NCBI GenBank assembly: GCA_019915015.1 | Contig: JAHBBC010000001.1 | Location: 2,046,001-2,110,000, forward strand | Reading direction: 5' to 3' | Origin: Auriscalpium vulgare | Taxonomy: Eukaryota > Basidiomycota > Agaricomycetes > Russulales > Auriscalpiaceae | DNA: 64,000 nucleotides | Shown: piece by piece, positions 23,534-35,668 of the stretch | How positions within the stretch are numbered: position 1 is the first letter of the stretch | Layout of the letters: each line of letters opens with the position of its first letter | Position numbers and translations under genes: made by a program | The notes under the pieces: model-generated | What the model was told of the DNA's origin: nothing | What the model saw: only the letters and a program-made list of their open reading frames with translations | Database searches by the model: none

Positions 23534-25212
23534 ATGGCCAGCGTCGTCGCTATAACGGACCTCAAAGGCAAATCCATTATACAACGAACGTATCGTGATG
23601 ATGTTCCGGCATCATGCATCGAGCTCTTTCTGCCGCTTATCCAAGGCATTGAAGACGAAGGCCAGCAAGTAACACCCTGCTTCTCCAACATGGGCATCAA
23701 CTACATCCACATTCGCCACTCGAATCTCTATCGTAAGTCCCATGCTGCAGACCGCTGGCATTATTTGACCCTCATTCTCTGTCAGTTCTTGCAGTCTCTC
23801 GTCGTAACTCTAATGCCGCAGAGATCATCCTGTTCCTCCATCGTCTCTGCCAAATTCTCGTCGAGTACTTCAAGGAACTCGAGGAGGAATCCATCCGCGA
23901 CAACTTTGTCGTCATCTACGAACTCCTAGACGAGATCATGGACTTTGGGTACCCCCAGACAACAGAGGCTAAGATATTGCAGGAGTGCGCGCGTTAAACT
24001 GTTGTCCCGACCATGCTTGTGACCTTTGCCCAGGTACATCTTGCAGGAGCCTCACAAGTTGGATATAGTGCGACCTCCTCAAGCAGTGACACAAGTCGTT
24101 TCCTGGAGGTCAGAGGGTATTCGGTATCGCAAGAATGAGGTGTTCCTTGATGTCATTGAGAGCGTCAATCTCTTGGTAAGACTCGGTCGTCCCTTTCGAG
24201 CGCATATGGCAGCGATCGACCGACTTGTATATCTCGTGTAGGCCAACGCCAGCGGGAATGTTGTTCGCTCCGAGATCCTCGGCGCCGTCAAGATGAAGTG
24301 TTATCTGTCGGGCATGCCGGAGCTACGTCTCGGTTTGAACGACAAAGTGATGTTCGAATCGATTGGTCGCAGTGAGTCATGTTTTCCTCCTTCCTTTTTC
24401 AATGTGTACCCATTTTGACATTAGCGTCAAGCGACAAAGCAATCGACCTCGAGGATGTGAAGTTCCACCAATGCGTTCGCTTATCTCGTTTTGAGAACGA
24501 CCGCACCATCTCGTTTATACCACCCGATGGCGAGTTTGAGCTCATGTCTTACCGCTTGGCGCAGGCGGTGAAGCCGCTCATCTGGGTAGAGGCCGCCATT
24601 GACAGTCACAATGGCAACCGGATCGAGTACGTAGTCAAAGTTCGGGCGCAATTCAAGCGTCGCAGTACGGCCAACAGCGTCGAGATTACTGTCTCTGTCC
24701 CGGAGGATGCTGACAGTCCAAAATTCCGCGTGCGTTCGCAGGTACACCGTTTGAACTGTCTAACATCTCTGCCACAGGTACCAACGGGAAAGGTGCACTA
24801 CGCACCTGACAAGGCTGCATTCATCTGGAAGATCAATAAACTCGGTGGAGGGCGTGATTTGCTCATGCGTGCCCAATTCGGCCTTCCTTCCGTTAGATCT
24901 GGTTCGTCTTCTTACCTCTCTTTCCGGGTCCCATTCTTACCCGCACGAAGAGCAAGTCATCGGGAAGCCCGCTCCGATCACTGTCAAGTTCGACTTGCTG
25001 TACTTCACTTTGTCCGGCATACAAGTACGCTATTTGAAGGTTGTGGAGAAGAGCGGTTACCAAGCGCTGCCTTGGGTGCGCTACATAACACAGAATGGTG
25101 ATGATTATAGGTGTTTATATTCTCTCTCATCTGCTGCACGCATATTGACCATAAACACCTTAGCTTGCGGACTGCTCTCGAAAAGGGCAGTGCACCTATT
25201 GTACCAATGTGA
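23534..25212 (+). CDS. APM1: AP-1 complex subunit mu (clathrin adaptor medium chain)
   Basis: Cargo-binding medium subunit of the AP-1 adaptor at trans-Golgi and endosomes. The start at 23534 follows CCACC (MASVVAITDLKGKSIIQR). The longin-like N-domain includes LFLPLIQGIEDEGQQVTPCF and INYIHIRHSNLYLLAVSRRN. The mu homology domain has VSWRSEGIRYRKNEVFLDVI, ESVNLLANASGNVVRSEILG, KMKCYLSGMPELRLGLND and FHQCVRLSRFENDRTISFIP. The C-terminus is QVRYLKVVEKSGYQALPWVR then YITQNGDDY/SLRTALEKGSAPIVPM. About eight short introns. Length and motif order are typical; AP-1 rather than AP-2 is indicated by the MPELRLGLND and SWRSEGI phrases. Confidence 0.95.
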
Positions 25213-25765
25213 GCTTTGCAGAAGATGGTTTCTGACTCAGCACGAGTGTTGGGGGCAGAAAATGTGATGCAAGGATCGCTATCGACTGATCCTCCATGAG
25301 AAACAGGGCTATTAGACAATACTAGGGGATTTCGCCAGCTGGACGCGTATGGAGGCCCGGAGTTAAGAAATGAGATAAGATATTGGGCGGCTTGCTCGGC
25401 TTGTCTGGCCTCCCCACTTGCTTTGAACTGCTCCAGTTACCTTGTACGACAGCAGTGATATCGCTAGTGTGTTTATATGTGACCACGCACCCATGAGGCG
25501 CACACCTAATCATTGTCTGCGGCACAATACCTGTATGTAGGAATTTCGCGACCCTGAGGCGCCATGGACACTGCCCCGTGTCTAGCGCGCTCTTCACAAA
25601 TATTGGCAGCGGGCCTGCGGGCAACTTCTGTACCTTGTATCTTCCTACTTTCCCGCTCCCTGCCCGCCCTGGTCCATGCCCAAATTCCCCTCGCGAGCCC
25701 GGCTCTCTGCATCCCAGCAGAGTCGGTCCAACCGCTTATCCAGCTGCTCCCCCGCACACCCCACC
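25213..25765. other. intergenic
   Basis: No gene recognised. It contains the AP-1 mu 3' side and the promoter of the following F-box gene. An in-frame upstream ATG at 25676 could lengthen that protein, but its sequence (MPKFPSRARLSASQQ) is not domain-like. Confidence 0.45.
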
Positions 25766-27497
25766 ATGGACGTCCCCGCCGCACCCTCAGCCCTTAGCGC
25801 ACACGCCCGCTCACCTGTTTTTCACCTCCCTGCCGAGCTCCTCGTCCGCGTCTTTGCCTACGCACGTCTCCTCGATCCCCCTGTTCCGTCACACCACCCC
25901 TTCCATCGCGGGTGTGTCGGCTGGGTCAAGGTTTCGCATGTGTCCCGCGGATGGCGGCACGTCGCGCTTGGTGCCGCGGAGCTTTGGGAGGATGTCGACT
26001 TCACGATGAACGAGGAGTGGGGCCAGGCCTTCCTCGCGCGCGCACAGAACGCACCGGTCGTGCTCAAGTTCGGGCCTCCCCATGTCTTCACCGACGAGCA
26101 TGTCGAGCTCGTCGCGCAGCACATATCGCACACGAGGGAGCTCTTTATCGGATGCAAGGAGACGACCGCCGCGAGCCAGCTCCTCAATAGACTCACGACG
26201 CCTGCGCCGATCCTCGAGACCATACAGTGTACGCTCTTGAACGATCCATCAGTCTCGTTGTCTGAGGACCTGCTCGCCCAGGACGCGCCCCGACTGTCCT
26301 GCATCAGGTTTGCCAACTGCGGCACCATACCCTGGAAATCGCGGCTGTTCGCAAATCTGACCACGCTCTCCCTCTCGCGCACTGGCTCCCTGGCCTCCGA
26401 TTACGTGCCTCCGAATCTCTTCGACGTACTCGACGCGCTCGAGCGCATGCCGACGCTGCGCCTGCTCGTACTCGTCGCGGATGCGGTCGTCAGGCCCGTC
26501 GATCTCCCGTTCCCATACGGCCACAGCGTTGTGCACCTTCCGAACCTCGAGGCGGTCAGATTCGAGTGCATCAAACCCCCAGGCCTGACCGCGCTCCTGC
26601 GCTACCTGCGCCTCCCGCCCAAGGTCTACATGCGTATGGCTATGCAGGGCGCCGAGAGCTCGCTCGACCAGCTGATCCCATTATTCAGCGCGCTCCTGCG
26701 CAGCTGCGCGCCGATCACCAAGCTCGGCGTCAGCGACTGGCACGTGTCCATTGGCCTCTACCACTTCATCGCATATCGCGACGCGGAGCCGGAGGAAGGG
26801 CACAGCATGCCGCACGTCGAGTTGCTCGACCTTTCCATCTATGTAGACGTGTGGCCCGAGGCGGTGATGCAGGCATTCTGCCTGTCGCTACAGAAGGACG
26901 CGCTGCGCACGCTGGATATGCAAATGTTCCGCGGGTGGACGAGCCACGGGTGGCTCGATGTGTTCGGTGATTTCGACGCGCTGCGCGAGATCACGGCCAA
27001 GTCGTACGCCGCGATCTCGCTCTTCCGCACCCTCGCTGGGACGGACGGATTCGCGCAGAGGTGGCTTGCCGAGCGGCAGAGCAGGCGTGGGCCCGGCGCC
27101 GCGGCCGTGCTGTTCCCGCAGCTCGAGTCCGTCACGGTGTATCTTGTCAACTTCCGCAAGTGCCCGTCGCACGACCGTGTGTTTTGCTGGAGGGACCTCG
27201 TGCGGAGGGCGAGGTTTTCGGCTGCAGAGGTGCGTCTGTCTGCGTGCGGTTCGTACAAAGTGTGGTGCTGATACACGAGGGTGGCAGGTGGCTCATACCC
27301 TTCTGAGGAGAGACGTTCAAGGCGATGCGGGCGATTTATACCCAATACACATAAACGTCGCCAAATGGCTCAAGGCTCGCCAACGGGGAAGCGCACCGCT
27401 CAAGACCTTGCTGCTCGATCATTGCACCCTCCCCTCGAACGGCCTGAAGCGGGAGCTCGGCGGCCTCGTGCAGCAATATGACGAGAAGGGGTGGTGA
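25766..27497 (+). CDS. F-box protein with leucine-rich C-terminal region
   Basis: Probable SCF ubiquitin-ligase adaptor of the large agaricomycete F-box family. The start at 25766 (MDVPAAPSAL, preceded by CCACC) is followed by the F-box: FHLPAELLVRVFAYARL, then WVKVSHVSRGWRHVALG and AELWEDVDF. The rest carries irregular leucine-rich segments (LETIQCTLL, LTTLSLSRTG, LLDLSIYVDVWP). Exon 1 ends at 27229 (FSAAE) at donor GTGCGT, and exon 2 starts at 27288 (VAHTLLRRDVQ) and ends LVQQYDEKGW with its stop at 27497. The substrate cannot be inferred. It is similar in organisation to the next gene (28675-30145) but not an obvious recent duplicate. Confidence 0.85.
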
Positions 27498-27794
27498 GTG
27501 ATCTTTTCATAATCTCCGGTGAACGCGCATTCATCGCTGGCGCGAAAGTTATGTGGCGCATATGTGGCCATCGACGTTGAGTAAGAGGGTTGCACGGCGG
27601 CTGCACCTTTGAACAGCGAAGGGAAGTGGCTGATCCGGCAAGGGGTAGCCAGATTGAATTCCGTGTGAGCAATCTGGTACGGCAAGTAAAGGTATTTTGT
27701 TGTCCGGGTGTGGTGTACAGTTGTGGCAGTACGATATGCTCATCTTCCTTGTAACGATCTGATCCCAGGCTCCGATGTTATGGTGCCTCCATCA

Positions 27795-28077
27795 GTCACG
27801 AAGTTAGGCCGCAACAGCCCTTCGTTCTTCTGTACAATATGGGCGTAATGCAAGCGGTGGCAATGACCGCACCGATGACCCACATGGGACGAAGCCAACA
27901 GAACCGGCCGCCTGCAAAATGTACGAAGGGGTCGCGAAGATGCTGTGCCCTCGAGTCAGTGTCGAGGCACAGGAAGGAAATACGATATGGTACGCACCCG
28001 GTGCCAACGATGCGATGAAAGATGAGGAAGATGGCAGAGCAGAAACCTATCGTCGCTTCTCGCTGGGCACATTGTCG
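27795..28077 (-). pseudogene. decayed N-terminal fragment of a MUP1-type amino-acid permease
   Basis: On the minus strand an exon reads TIGFCSAIFLIFHRIVGTG, then across an intron GTGCGTACC...GGCACAG reads IFATPSYILQAAGSVGF. This is the first transmembrane helix and substrate-loop signature of methionine/LAT-type permeases (VGTGIFATPS). One base out of frame it continues as MWVIGAVIATAC, the expected second helix, and then stops after about 17 unrelated residues. The remaining helices are absent. The shift at about 27885 and the truncation mark a remnant rather than a gene. Confidence 0.7.
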
Positions 28078-28674
28078 AAGGACTCACCGCCGCGAGCTGG
28101 GCTCGACGCGCATTGTCAGAAGATTAAACATGCAGCTAACAGAGTACGTCTTCCTTGGTCAAGGCTGCACCAGGATGACTGAAGGGACAGAGCCTCCCAC
28201 CGAGTTCTCCAGCCTCCGCTACTAGCAGACACTCGTGATGCGGTTGTATCACCAAGATAAGGTGCTCCCGCCTTGTCTCTCCCACTCGCTGTGATCTGCT
28301 TATACCACTGCAGCGAAATTGCTTGAGTGTCTGTAGACGTTACGGTGAGACGTTATGGTGGTCATAAAGACCGACATCGGAGAGATGTCGTAATGTCGTC
28401 TTGTACGACTGCGCAACTTGCACGCTCGCTGACTCCTAATACTTAGCTCCTACGACTTGACTGACTCTACATTGTCGTCTGAAGATGTGGACCAAGGACC
28501 CAGAATAACCCTGCCCTCTCTGCCCACACGATTTTGGATGGCGTGGCGTCGGCGGCGCCTCCGACCTGCAACCTCGACAGACCCCTCCTCTCACCCCAGC
28601 CAGACGCTAAAGATGTCGTATCCCGTGCAGGTGCGTCTTAAGAACGCCTTCGTGTATATATTGAAGATCCTGAC
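28078..28674. other. intergenic
   Basis: No gene recognised. A plus-strand frame (28457-28690, ending MSYPVQ at a donor GTGCGT) could be a 5' exon of the following F-box gene, but its phase does not join to the F-box frame. Confidence 0.4.
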
Positions 28675-30145
28675 ATGCTTCTGTGTATAGGCAGCCAGCA
28701 GTGTCCCTCCCCCGTCGCGGGCTTCCCGCCCGAGATCCTCTGCGCGATTTTCCACATTCTCTCCTCCCTCGACCATCCCGGGCGCAGATCAGGGAATCCT
28801 CAAGTAGAGCTCCATCTTGGCTGGCTGGAAGTGACCCACGTCTGCCAGCGTTGGCGAAGCGTCGCTATCAACGATTCGAGTCTGTGGGCCGCTCATATCG
28901 CGATCCCATTTCCGCTGGACGAGCGCTGGGCCAACACGTTCATCTCCCGCGCTCAAAGCAGCTCTCTTACAATCCAGGCCTGTGGTGATTCATACTTGCA
29001 CTGGCAATGGACGCGACCGACTCCTGCCGAGCTCGCGCTTGTCGGCGCAAATCTCGTGCGCACGGAGCGCGTCCAGCGCGTTGTCCTCTCCGAAGCCACG
29101 CTCCCCGCTTTCTGCACCGGCGCGCCGCTCCTTCACACCCTCGACATTTTCTCCTTGTATTTTCTCTCAGACAACCTGCTCGGTGGATCAGCCGGCGCCC
29201 CGCGCCTGCGACACATGCGGGTGATCCTCGCAGACTCCTTGCTGCCAAGGACGTTGATGTCGCCACTTCTTGCGCAACTCACTTCGTTGGAGATTGTAAG
29301 GAGTGAATGTCAGTATGGTATAGGTACCGCGCTCGCGCAGTTGCTCGCCGCTCTACGGAAAATGCACGCGCTTGAGCGTCTTGCGCTGGGCTTTATCCAG
29401 CACAAGAATGGTCAAGAGCCACACGATACCGTTGCGTTGGAGAAGCTGCGCCACCTCCAGCTGCATACAAATGTAGCAGATGCGCGGATGCTACTTGAGC
29501 ACCTCGCTCTCCCAGCGAACGCTAGCGTCACTTGCTGTCTGAAAGCCTACAATGCCTCGAACCTACCAGAAATGGACGCAGCGCTTTTCCTCGCGCTGGT
29601 TGCATGCGTCGACTGGCGGGCCGCTCCCATCCGGCACATCAGCATCGATTCACGCGATTTCGCAGGGTGGATGGAGGCTAGGGTCGCGGTGCACGCGTGG
29701 CGCCGTGCGCAACACGAGCCCTCGCTGACCGTGGAGTTCCACAACGACGCCACGACGTTGGGGCCTCGTGCCGTCCGTGCTCAAGGCGCTCGCATCAGAG
29801 CACCTCGAGGAGCTCGCTGTGCGGAGCTTTGTGGAGGGCCACGCGTGGTTGGAGGAGCTGGGACGGGCGCGGATGTTGCGGCGCGTCCAGGTTCAGGGCA
29901 CTGCAGCGCACGCGCTCTGTGGTTCTGCGAGCTTTCTGCCGGCGCTGTCTGTCCTCGCCATCGTCATTGTAGACTTACGGGCGCGCTCTATTGGGGCGGA
30001 GGGCGGGCTGGCGGATGTGTTGCCGTTGTATCTGGAAGAGCGGATGCGCGCCGGCCATGGGCTGAAGAAACTGTTTCTGGTGGGATGCACCGTAGGGCGA
30101 AGCGTTCTTGCGCAGATAGAGGCAATATTACCAGGTTCAAAGTGA
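28675..30145 (+). CDS. F-box protein with a one-base frame break
   Basis: F-box adaptor-like protein. The F-box is GFPPEILCAIFHILSSL followed by WLEVTHVCQRWRSVAIND and SSLWAAHIAI, near the ATG at 28675. Leucine-rich text follows (LLHTLDIFSLYFLS, LEKLRHLQLHTNV). The frame is open to FHNDATT at about 29757; one base later a different frame (WGLVPSVLKALASEHLEEL) continues the same kind of sequence to a stop at 30145 (EAILPGSK). Frame 1 past this point becomes Arg/Gly-rich and unlike the family. No GT...AG pair near the junction repairs it, so this is a pseudogene, an allele, or an assembly error. An upstream exon may exist. Confidence 0.7.
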
Positions 30146-30549
30146 GGTGTCGCCGGGAGGTTTGAGTCTTGGCAGAGCTGCTACGTACGTACATGCCATA
30201 CAACTGACGGCTGTCGGCCGAATACCAATCCTCATGGCATGAGCAGATAGACCTAGATAGACCCGTCGGGCCCGGACCACAAAGCGGGTCTCGGCGCGTC
30301 GCGACGCGTCTCGTCGAAGTCGTCGCGGCGCAACAGGCAATCTGTGCTCGCATCCGTATCCTCAGATCACACAGTGACACCCGGCTTCGCTGATGGTGTG
30401 ATTTCGATGCCTGTAATTCGCTTTCATGCATTTGTGATTGGTTTTGAGTCGGAGATATGCATACGCATAAGGAGAATGAGGAACAAGCAGTGCATGGCAT
30501 ACAGGCAGGGCAGTAGGACAAAGCAATGAACGAACAAGATACAAGGCGT
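30146..30549. other. intergenic between convergent genes
   Basis: No gene recognised. It lies between the stop of the F-box gene (plus) and the stop of RPS23 (minus), so it is shared 3' sequence. Confidence 0.5.
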
Positions 30550-31438
30550 TTATGAGCGGGGCTTTTCCTGGAAGACACGAAACAAAGCGATGTCAGCGGT
30601 TGGACTGATGTGAGGTCACCGGGGCGGTACGCGAGCAGGAACACGGGAAGTCCGATTGTAATCGGACAGGCCGGTGACCGCATCACGCGAGGCAGGAAGA
30701 ATGGTGCGAGTAGGGGAGATATGAGTGTGAACGCGCACCTTCTTCTCTTTCCAAAGAGCAAGGAGACCGACGCCGGAGACCTTCACAACCTTGAACCGCA
30801 CACCGGGAATATCACCCTTTGCCTTTCCGCGGCGACCGAAGCCAGAGATAAGGACCTCGTCGTTCTCGTCCACGAAGTTAAGGCAACCATCATTCTGTCG
30901 GCCAAGTCAGTTATACAGATTGAGTATGATGAAGACGATAGGAGGAACAAGCACGTAAGTGGGCCGGAAAAGGGCTGTTGAAAGGTGGCGACGGTGGGGA
31001 GGAAAAAGGAGTAGGAGACACTCACGGGCACGAAGGCGGTAACCTTCTTGCCGTTCTTGATGAGTTGCACACGCACGCACTTGCGGATGGCAGAGTTGGG
31101 CTGTTTTGCCTCCACGCCGACTTTCTCGAGCACGATGCCCTTTGCGTGCGACGAACCACCTGTCGGCGATGTCTTGTAGAAATTACCAAGGGCGCGCTTT
31201 TTGTACGACTTGTCCGCCTATATTGTCAAAAATACCCAAGAGATCGATAGAGGGCACAACGAACGAAGGGTAAGAACGCTGTACGGGACGGGTAGATAAG
31301 GAGTTACGCACCCAGCGGTTCTCGCGGCGGCCGTTGCGCAACTTGCGCGCAGCTTGAAGTCCACGGGGCTTGTTGGCTGGAGTAAGGGTCAACAGGACGC
31401 TCGGGGACGAGGGACGACGGAGACGACGCACATCCCAT
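30550..31438 (-). CDS. RPS23: 40S ribosomal protein S23 (uS12)
   Basis: Decoding-centre protein of the small ribosomal subunit. The start at 31438 uses ATGGGAT at a donor GTGCGTCGTC; splicing gives [20 protein letters not shown]. Later exons give the [13 protein letters not shown] region, then [20 protein letters not shown] (including the proline known to be hydroxylated in this family), [29 protein letters not shown] and [13 protein letters not shown] last exon after an intron of over 150 bp encodes only EKPRS with the stop at 30550. Length and sequence are typical. It is divergently oriented to the alpha/beta hydrolase gene at 31977. Confidence 0.97.
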
Positions 31439-31629
31439 ATTGCGAGTCGAGGCGGTGGGGGTTGTCTTCGGGGACGGGCGGGAGGAGGCGAAGAGGGCAG
31501 TCGCGCGTTGCCTGAACCTAATCACTGCAACTGTGCAGTTTCTGCCCCGTGCCGCGCTGCCGGACAAGCCACCGCCGCGTCACACCAGCCGTGACATCCC
31601 CGTGACGCTGCTGCTTCCCATCCTGCGAG

Positions 31630-31665
<36 letters not shown>

Positions 31666-31976
31666 CTGCTCGATGCCTTTGGTCGTCGGTTGGCTGCCCG
31701 TTATCAATGGATTGTGCGTTGACGCCGCTTGCTCCACTGCCTCGAATCCCGCATTCGACCCGCCTCGAACGGTGGCTGCCGCTCCAGATCTTCCAGCGTT
31801 TATGGCAATGTTTTCCTAAAACACCCGCCCGCTCTCCGCTGCACATTTCTCTCATCTTCATGTGAACGCGAGCATTCGACTCCCATGGCTTGTCATCGCG
31901 CTCCCATGCCCGCAGTACATACACCGTCGCTCGAGAGTGCTCTAGACAGCCCTCCCTCACACCATCCTCCCACCCG
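31439..31976. other. divergent promoter region of RPS23 and the hydrolase gene
   Basis: 538 bp between two divergent start codons, with no gene of its own. It contains a trinucleotide microsatellite (31631-31665) and pyrimidine-rich stretches. Confidence 0.5.
31631..31665. repeat. (TCG)n microsatellite, about 12 copies
   Basis: An uninterrupted run of tcg units over 35 bp between the RPS23 and hydrolase start codons. It is outside any supported coding exon. Confidence 0.95.
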
Positions 31977-33439
31977 ATGGCCACACCCAGCAGCGAGACT
32001 CAGGTCTATGAACACGGCCGCTTCAAGGTCGCCGGCGGCGTGCTGCCCAGTGCCAAGACCGCCTACCGCACGTACGGCGACCCGCAGAACCCGTGCGTTG
32101 TGTTCCCGACCTGCTACGGCGGGCGGCTGGACAGTGAGTCGTCGACGCGCACCCGTGTCTGGTGAGATGAACGGCGGCGTGAGACGCGGGTTTGCTAGGC
32201 CAGGACTACATGATCGGCGCGGACAAGGCGCTGAACCCGGACAAGTACTTCATCGTGACGCTTGCGCTCTTCTCCAACGGAGAGTCCTCCTCGCCGTCCA
32301 ACACAAAGGCGCCATACAATGGGCCCTACTTCCCCGCGGTCTCGTATGAGGACAACATGTATGAAGTAGCCCTCCTGCTCTCCTCGGGCAACGCTGAACA
32401 AGTGACCAGCCGCGCTCAGTATGCCGTCCTCAGGAAGAAGCTCGGCGTGAAGAAGGTCTTCGCCGTCATAGGCTTCTCCATGGGCGGCCAGCAGGCGTAT
32501 TACTGGCCTGTCATGTACCCTGACTTTGTCGAGCGGTCCGTCCGAGTCACTGCCCAGCAGCAAATCATTCCATTGATCTACGAGTGCCCAGGTTCGTCGC
32601 GCTCTGCGGCTCTGCGCGCACGAGCCCGCACAACCAATGGTGCGCCCACCGGCTGGCTCTCTGACCGCGCGCTTCACGCCGCGCCGCAGCTTTATCGAAG
32701 GCCCCAAGTCCGCGCTCCTCTCATCGAAGGACTTCCAGGACGGGCACTACCAGAGCGCCCCGCAGCACGGCATACGCGCGTTCGGACGCGCATACAGCTC
32801 GTGGGCGTACAGCCAAACGGTCGGCCCCTCACCCCATGCGCCGCGCCGTGCCCACTCTGACCTCTCGCACAGTGGTACCGCAACCAACAGCATCTCTACG
32901 ACGGCAAGTACGTAATGTTATCTAATATCCGCTCGCCCCCCGCCCGCATTCGGATGATTGACGCGCGCAGGTATCCCGACCTGAACGGCTTCCTGCGCGA
33001 AGAGTGGGAGGCGGGCTTCCTGGAGGCGTGGGACGCGAACGACATGGTCGTGCTCATCAACACCTGGCAGGCCGGCGACGTGTCGCGCGTGCACCACGGC
33101 GGCGACCTCGCGGCCTGCCTCTCCGGCATCACCGCCAAGGGCCTCATCATGCCGTGCAAGACCGACCTGTACTTCCCGGTGCGTGCACCTGGTAGGTTCG
33201 TGGACTGAGGTTTATCATGGGCGCAGCCGGAGGACAGCGAGATCGAGGTGTCATTCATGAAGAACACAGCGCAGCTGGTGGTAGTCGACTCCGTGTGGGG
33301 CCACATGGGTGCGTTTGTTCTTCCTCAGCCGTCTCGTGTCGCCGCTGACATTCGTTGCCGACTAGCTGGGGGCGGTGCGAACGCGGAGGACGACAAGTTT
33401 ATCAAGGACACTGTCATCAAGTTCTTCGAGACCATGTGA
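31977..33439 (+). CDS. alpha/beta hydrolase, homoserine O-acetyltransferase-like
   Basis: Member of the fungal alpha/beta-hydrolase group related to homoserine O-acetyltransferase; the true substrate is unknown. The start at 31977 (MATPSSETQVYEHGRFKV) leads to YGDPQNPCVVFPTCYGG, then ALFSNGESSSPSNTKAPYNG. The nucleophile elbow is GFSMGGQQAYYW. The oxyanion/core exon FVALCGSARTSPHNQ is recovered by splicing GAGCG/GTTCGTC, then FIEGPKSALLSSKDF. The acid is in MPCKTDLYFP and the catalytic His in SVWGHM-AGGGAN. Seven to eight introns; the stop is at 33439. The triad Ser-Asp-His is complete, so activity is expected. It is shorter than classical MET2, so a different acyl acceptor is possible. Confidence 0.9.
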
Positions 33440-33851
33440 GGGACGGAGGGAAACATGCACAGAGACAGTATACATATGTATTTAGCGCTGTTTATGATAT
33501 GGGAATAAGACATGTTGCATTGGGTGATTGTATTGGTCAGTCCGCTGTGAACACGCCGCTGATCTCGCGCACGGTACTCAGAGATGAGATGAGTCGACAC
33601 TGAGTCAGATGTCCATCGAGGGCCGGCCCAAGATCAGCTACAAAGCACATGGCTCGAGTACTGTGGTTTTATCATCAACTGAGATGTGGGCATACACACT
33701 AAGTAGTAATTGCAAATATGGTATGTTCACGAGTTAGTGGCCGATAAGTACTGCAAGCAACGGAGACCTCGGGGTATGTAAGATGCTGCAGCAAGGGCCG
33801 GCCGGAGAGCCCAAGCATCTTGTGCTCAATGACAAACGCTGGTTGATCGCC
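33440..33851. other. intergenic between convergent genes
   Basis: No gene recognised; shared 3' region of the hydrolase (plus) and the tyrosyl-tRNA synthetase (minus). Confidence 0.5.
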
Positions 33852-35668
33852 TTACGATTTTTCTACTGCCAATACCACATGATTGGCCTTGCCGACACGC
33901 AGCACAACCAAACGGCCTCCGATGACATCCTCGGCAGTGAGCCATTGATCGTCCGCGGCAACGGGTTTACCGTTCAGATATAACCCTTTCATCTTGACGA
34001 GTTTCCGTGCTGCGCCTGTGGGAACGGTGAAGCAGTGTCAAGCGCGGCAAACACCAGCGTTCAAGAGGCAGACTTGCGTACCGTTCGAGCTCACGAGACC
34101 ATGCTCGACTGCAAGTTTCGTGATCGGGGTAAGGAGGACGTCTTGGCTCACGGTATGCAATAGTGGATCCCCGGCGAGCCCGGCGAGGATATCGTCGACG
34201 TTGGAACGAGAAATGTCTGTGCTGAAGAGGACCTGGGTTGTGGCGTGCGCGCGGCGCAGGCCTTGAGCTGCAGTGAGATACTTGATGAGCCGCGACCTCG
34301 ATATAGTAGTATTGGCCAGCAAATCACCGGTATGCACGAGCTCCGTGACCTCGTCTGCGAGATACTTCTGCGCAATACGCCGCTCCGGCTGGGACTGCGT
34401 GAATAGGAAACGATGCATCAATAGGGAAAGAGGGAGATGCAGGCGGAGCTGACGTTGTGTTCTGCAAGGACTTGCTCTATCTTTTCCAGAGAAAGAAGTG
34501 TAAACATCTTGAGGTGTTTGCCGACGTCCTCGTCCGTCGTACGCAGGAAGAACTTCATGACAACCTCGTTAACAGTGCATTTCCCCACGCTACTCAGCCT
34601 GCGCACCTGATAGAATTCGTACACGCTCGTCCTCTCCTCATCTAGCCACACCGCGTTACCTGCACTCTTGCCAAACTTCTCCCCTGTGGCGGTTGTAAGC
34701 AGCGGCGTGGTGATACCAAAGCCCTTGTCACGATGCGCGTCTGGGGCGCCATGCGCGCGGTTGAGCAGCTCGATGCCGGCGATGATGTTGCCCCACTGGT
34801 CGGATCCGCCAACCTGTATCGTGCAGCCAGTGCTCTGGTTCAGAGCGAGGAAGTCGTACGCCTGCAGAAGCTGGTACGAGAACTCGGCGAACGAGATGCC
34901 TTGCTGAGACTCCATTCGTGAAGACACGCTGAGCACATCTATGTGTCAGCGGCACTATGAACTGCATAATTCATGCACGCTCACCTTTCTCTTGCCAACA
35001 TCGAGTTGACACGCGCTGTCGTGCCCGCGACGCGTAGAAACTCGAGCATACCGAGGCCCTCGAACCACTCAAGATTGTTCCTCACATTCGCTTCGAACGC
35101 AATGGAGTGCATTCCCAGACGCGCCTTGGCATACTCGCCTGCGCGAGAGAAGAAATTTCGGACACGCGGTGTCAGTTGCGCTATGTTGTAGTCGACCCGG
35201 GTGCGCTCCATAAGCGGCCGCTCTGTCGACCGGCCGGAAGGATCACCGATACGCGCCGTGGCACCCCCTATCTGGTAGCCTGGTTAGACATGTCGACAGG
35301 AAATCCAGAAAGCGTACCAGTGGGATGACTTTGTGTCCATGTAGTTGGAAATGCACCAGGCACATCATGGGCAGAATGTGCCCGACGTGTAACGATGATG
35401 CTGTCGGATCGATACCGGAGTATATCGTCTGTTGACCACCACAAAGATGTGCATCGAGCATCTCAGGCCTAATGCGTTCATTTTGTAAGTCCAGTGTCGC
35501 CCACGAGCCGACAGCGACGTACCGGGTCATCTGTGAGATGAAGCCTCGCTTCCCCAGCTCATCCAAGATGGCTCCCCGACTGTGGGCCCAGCGGCGAGTG
35601 TGCTTGGTCACATAAAGAGGAGGTAGACTTCGCCGAAGGAGTTTGGGGCGAAGAAACATGTTGGTCAA
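33852..35668 (-). CDS. MSY1: mitochondrial tyrosyl-tRNA synthetase
   Basis: Charges tRNA-Tyr in mitochondria; a bacterial-type class I enzyme. The N-terminus [20 protein letters not shown] is Arg-rich and acid-poor, as expected for a mitochondrial presequence; MFLRPK at 35659 is the alternative start. Motifs: [18 protein letters not shown] (HIGH), then after an intron [54 protein letters not shown] and [15 protein letters not shown] (KMSKS loop as KFGKS, normal for TyrRS). The C-terminal S4-like RNA-binding part is [15 protein letters not shown] and [13 protein letters not shown]. The stop is at 33852. Length is typical. Confidence 0.95.

Noticed and set aside
25858..26382. 174-codon minus-strand frame
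   Set aside because: Reverse complement of the F-box exon; shadow frame.
29988..30761. 257-codon minus-strand frame
   Set aside because: Spans the F-box 3' end, the intergenic gap and the last RPS23 intron and exon; no protein-like motif.
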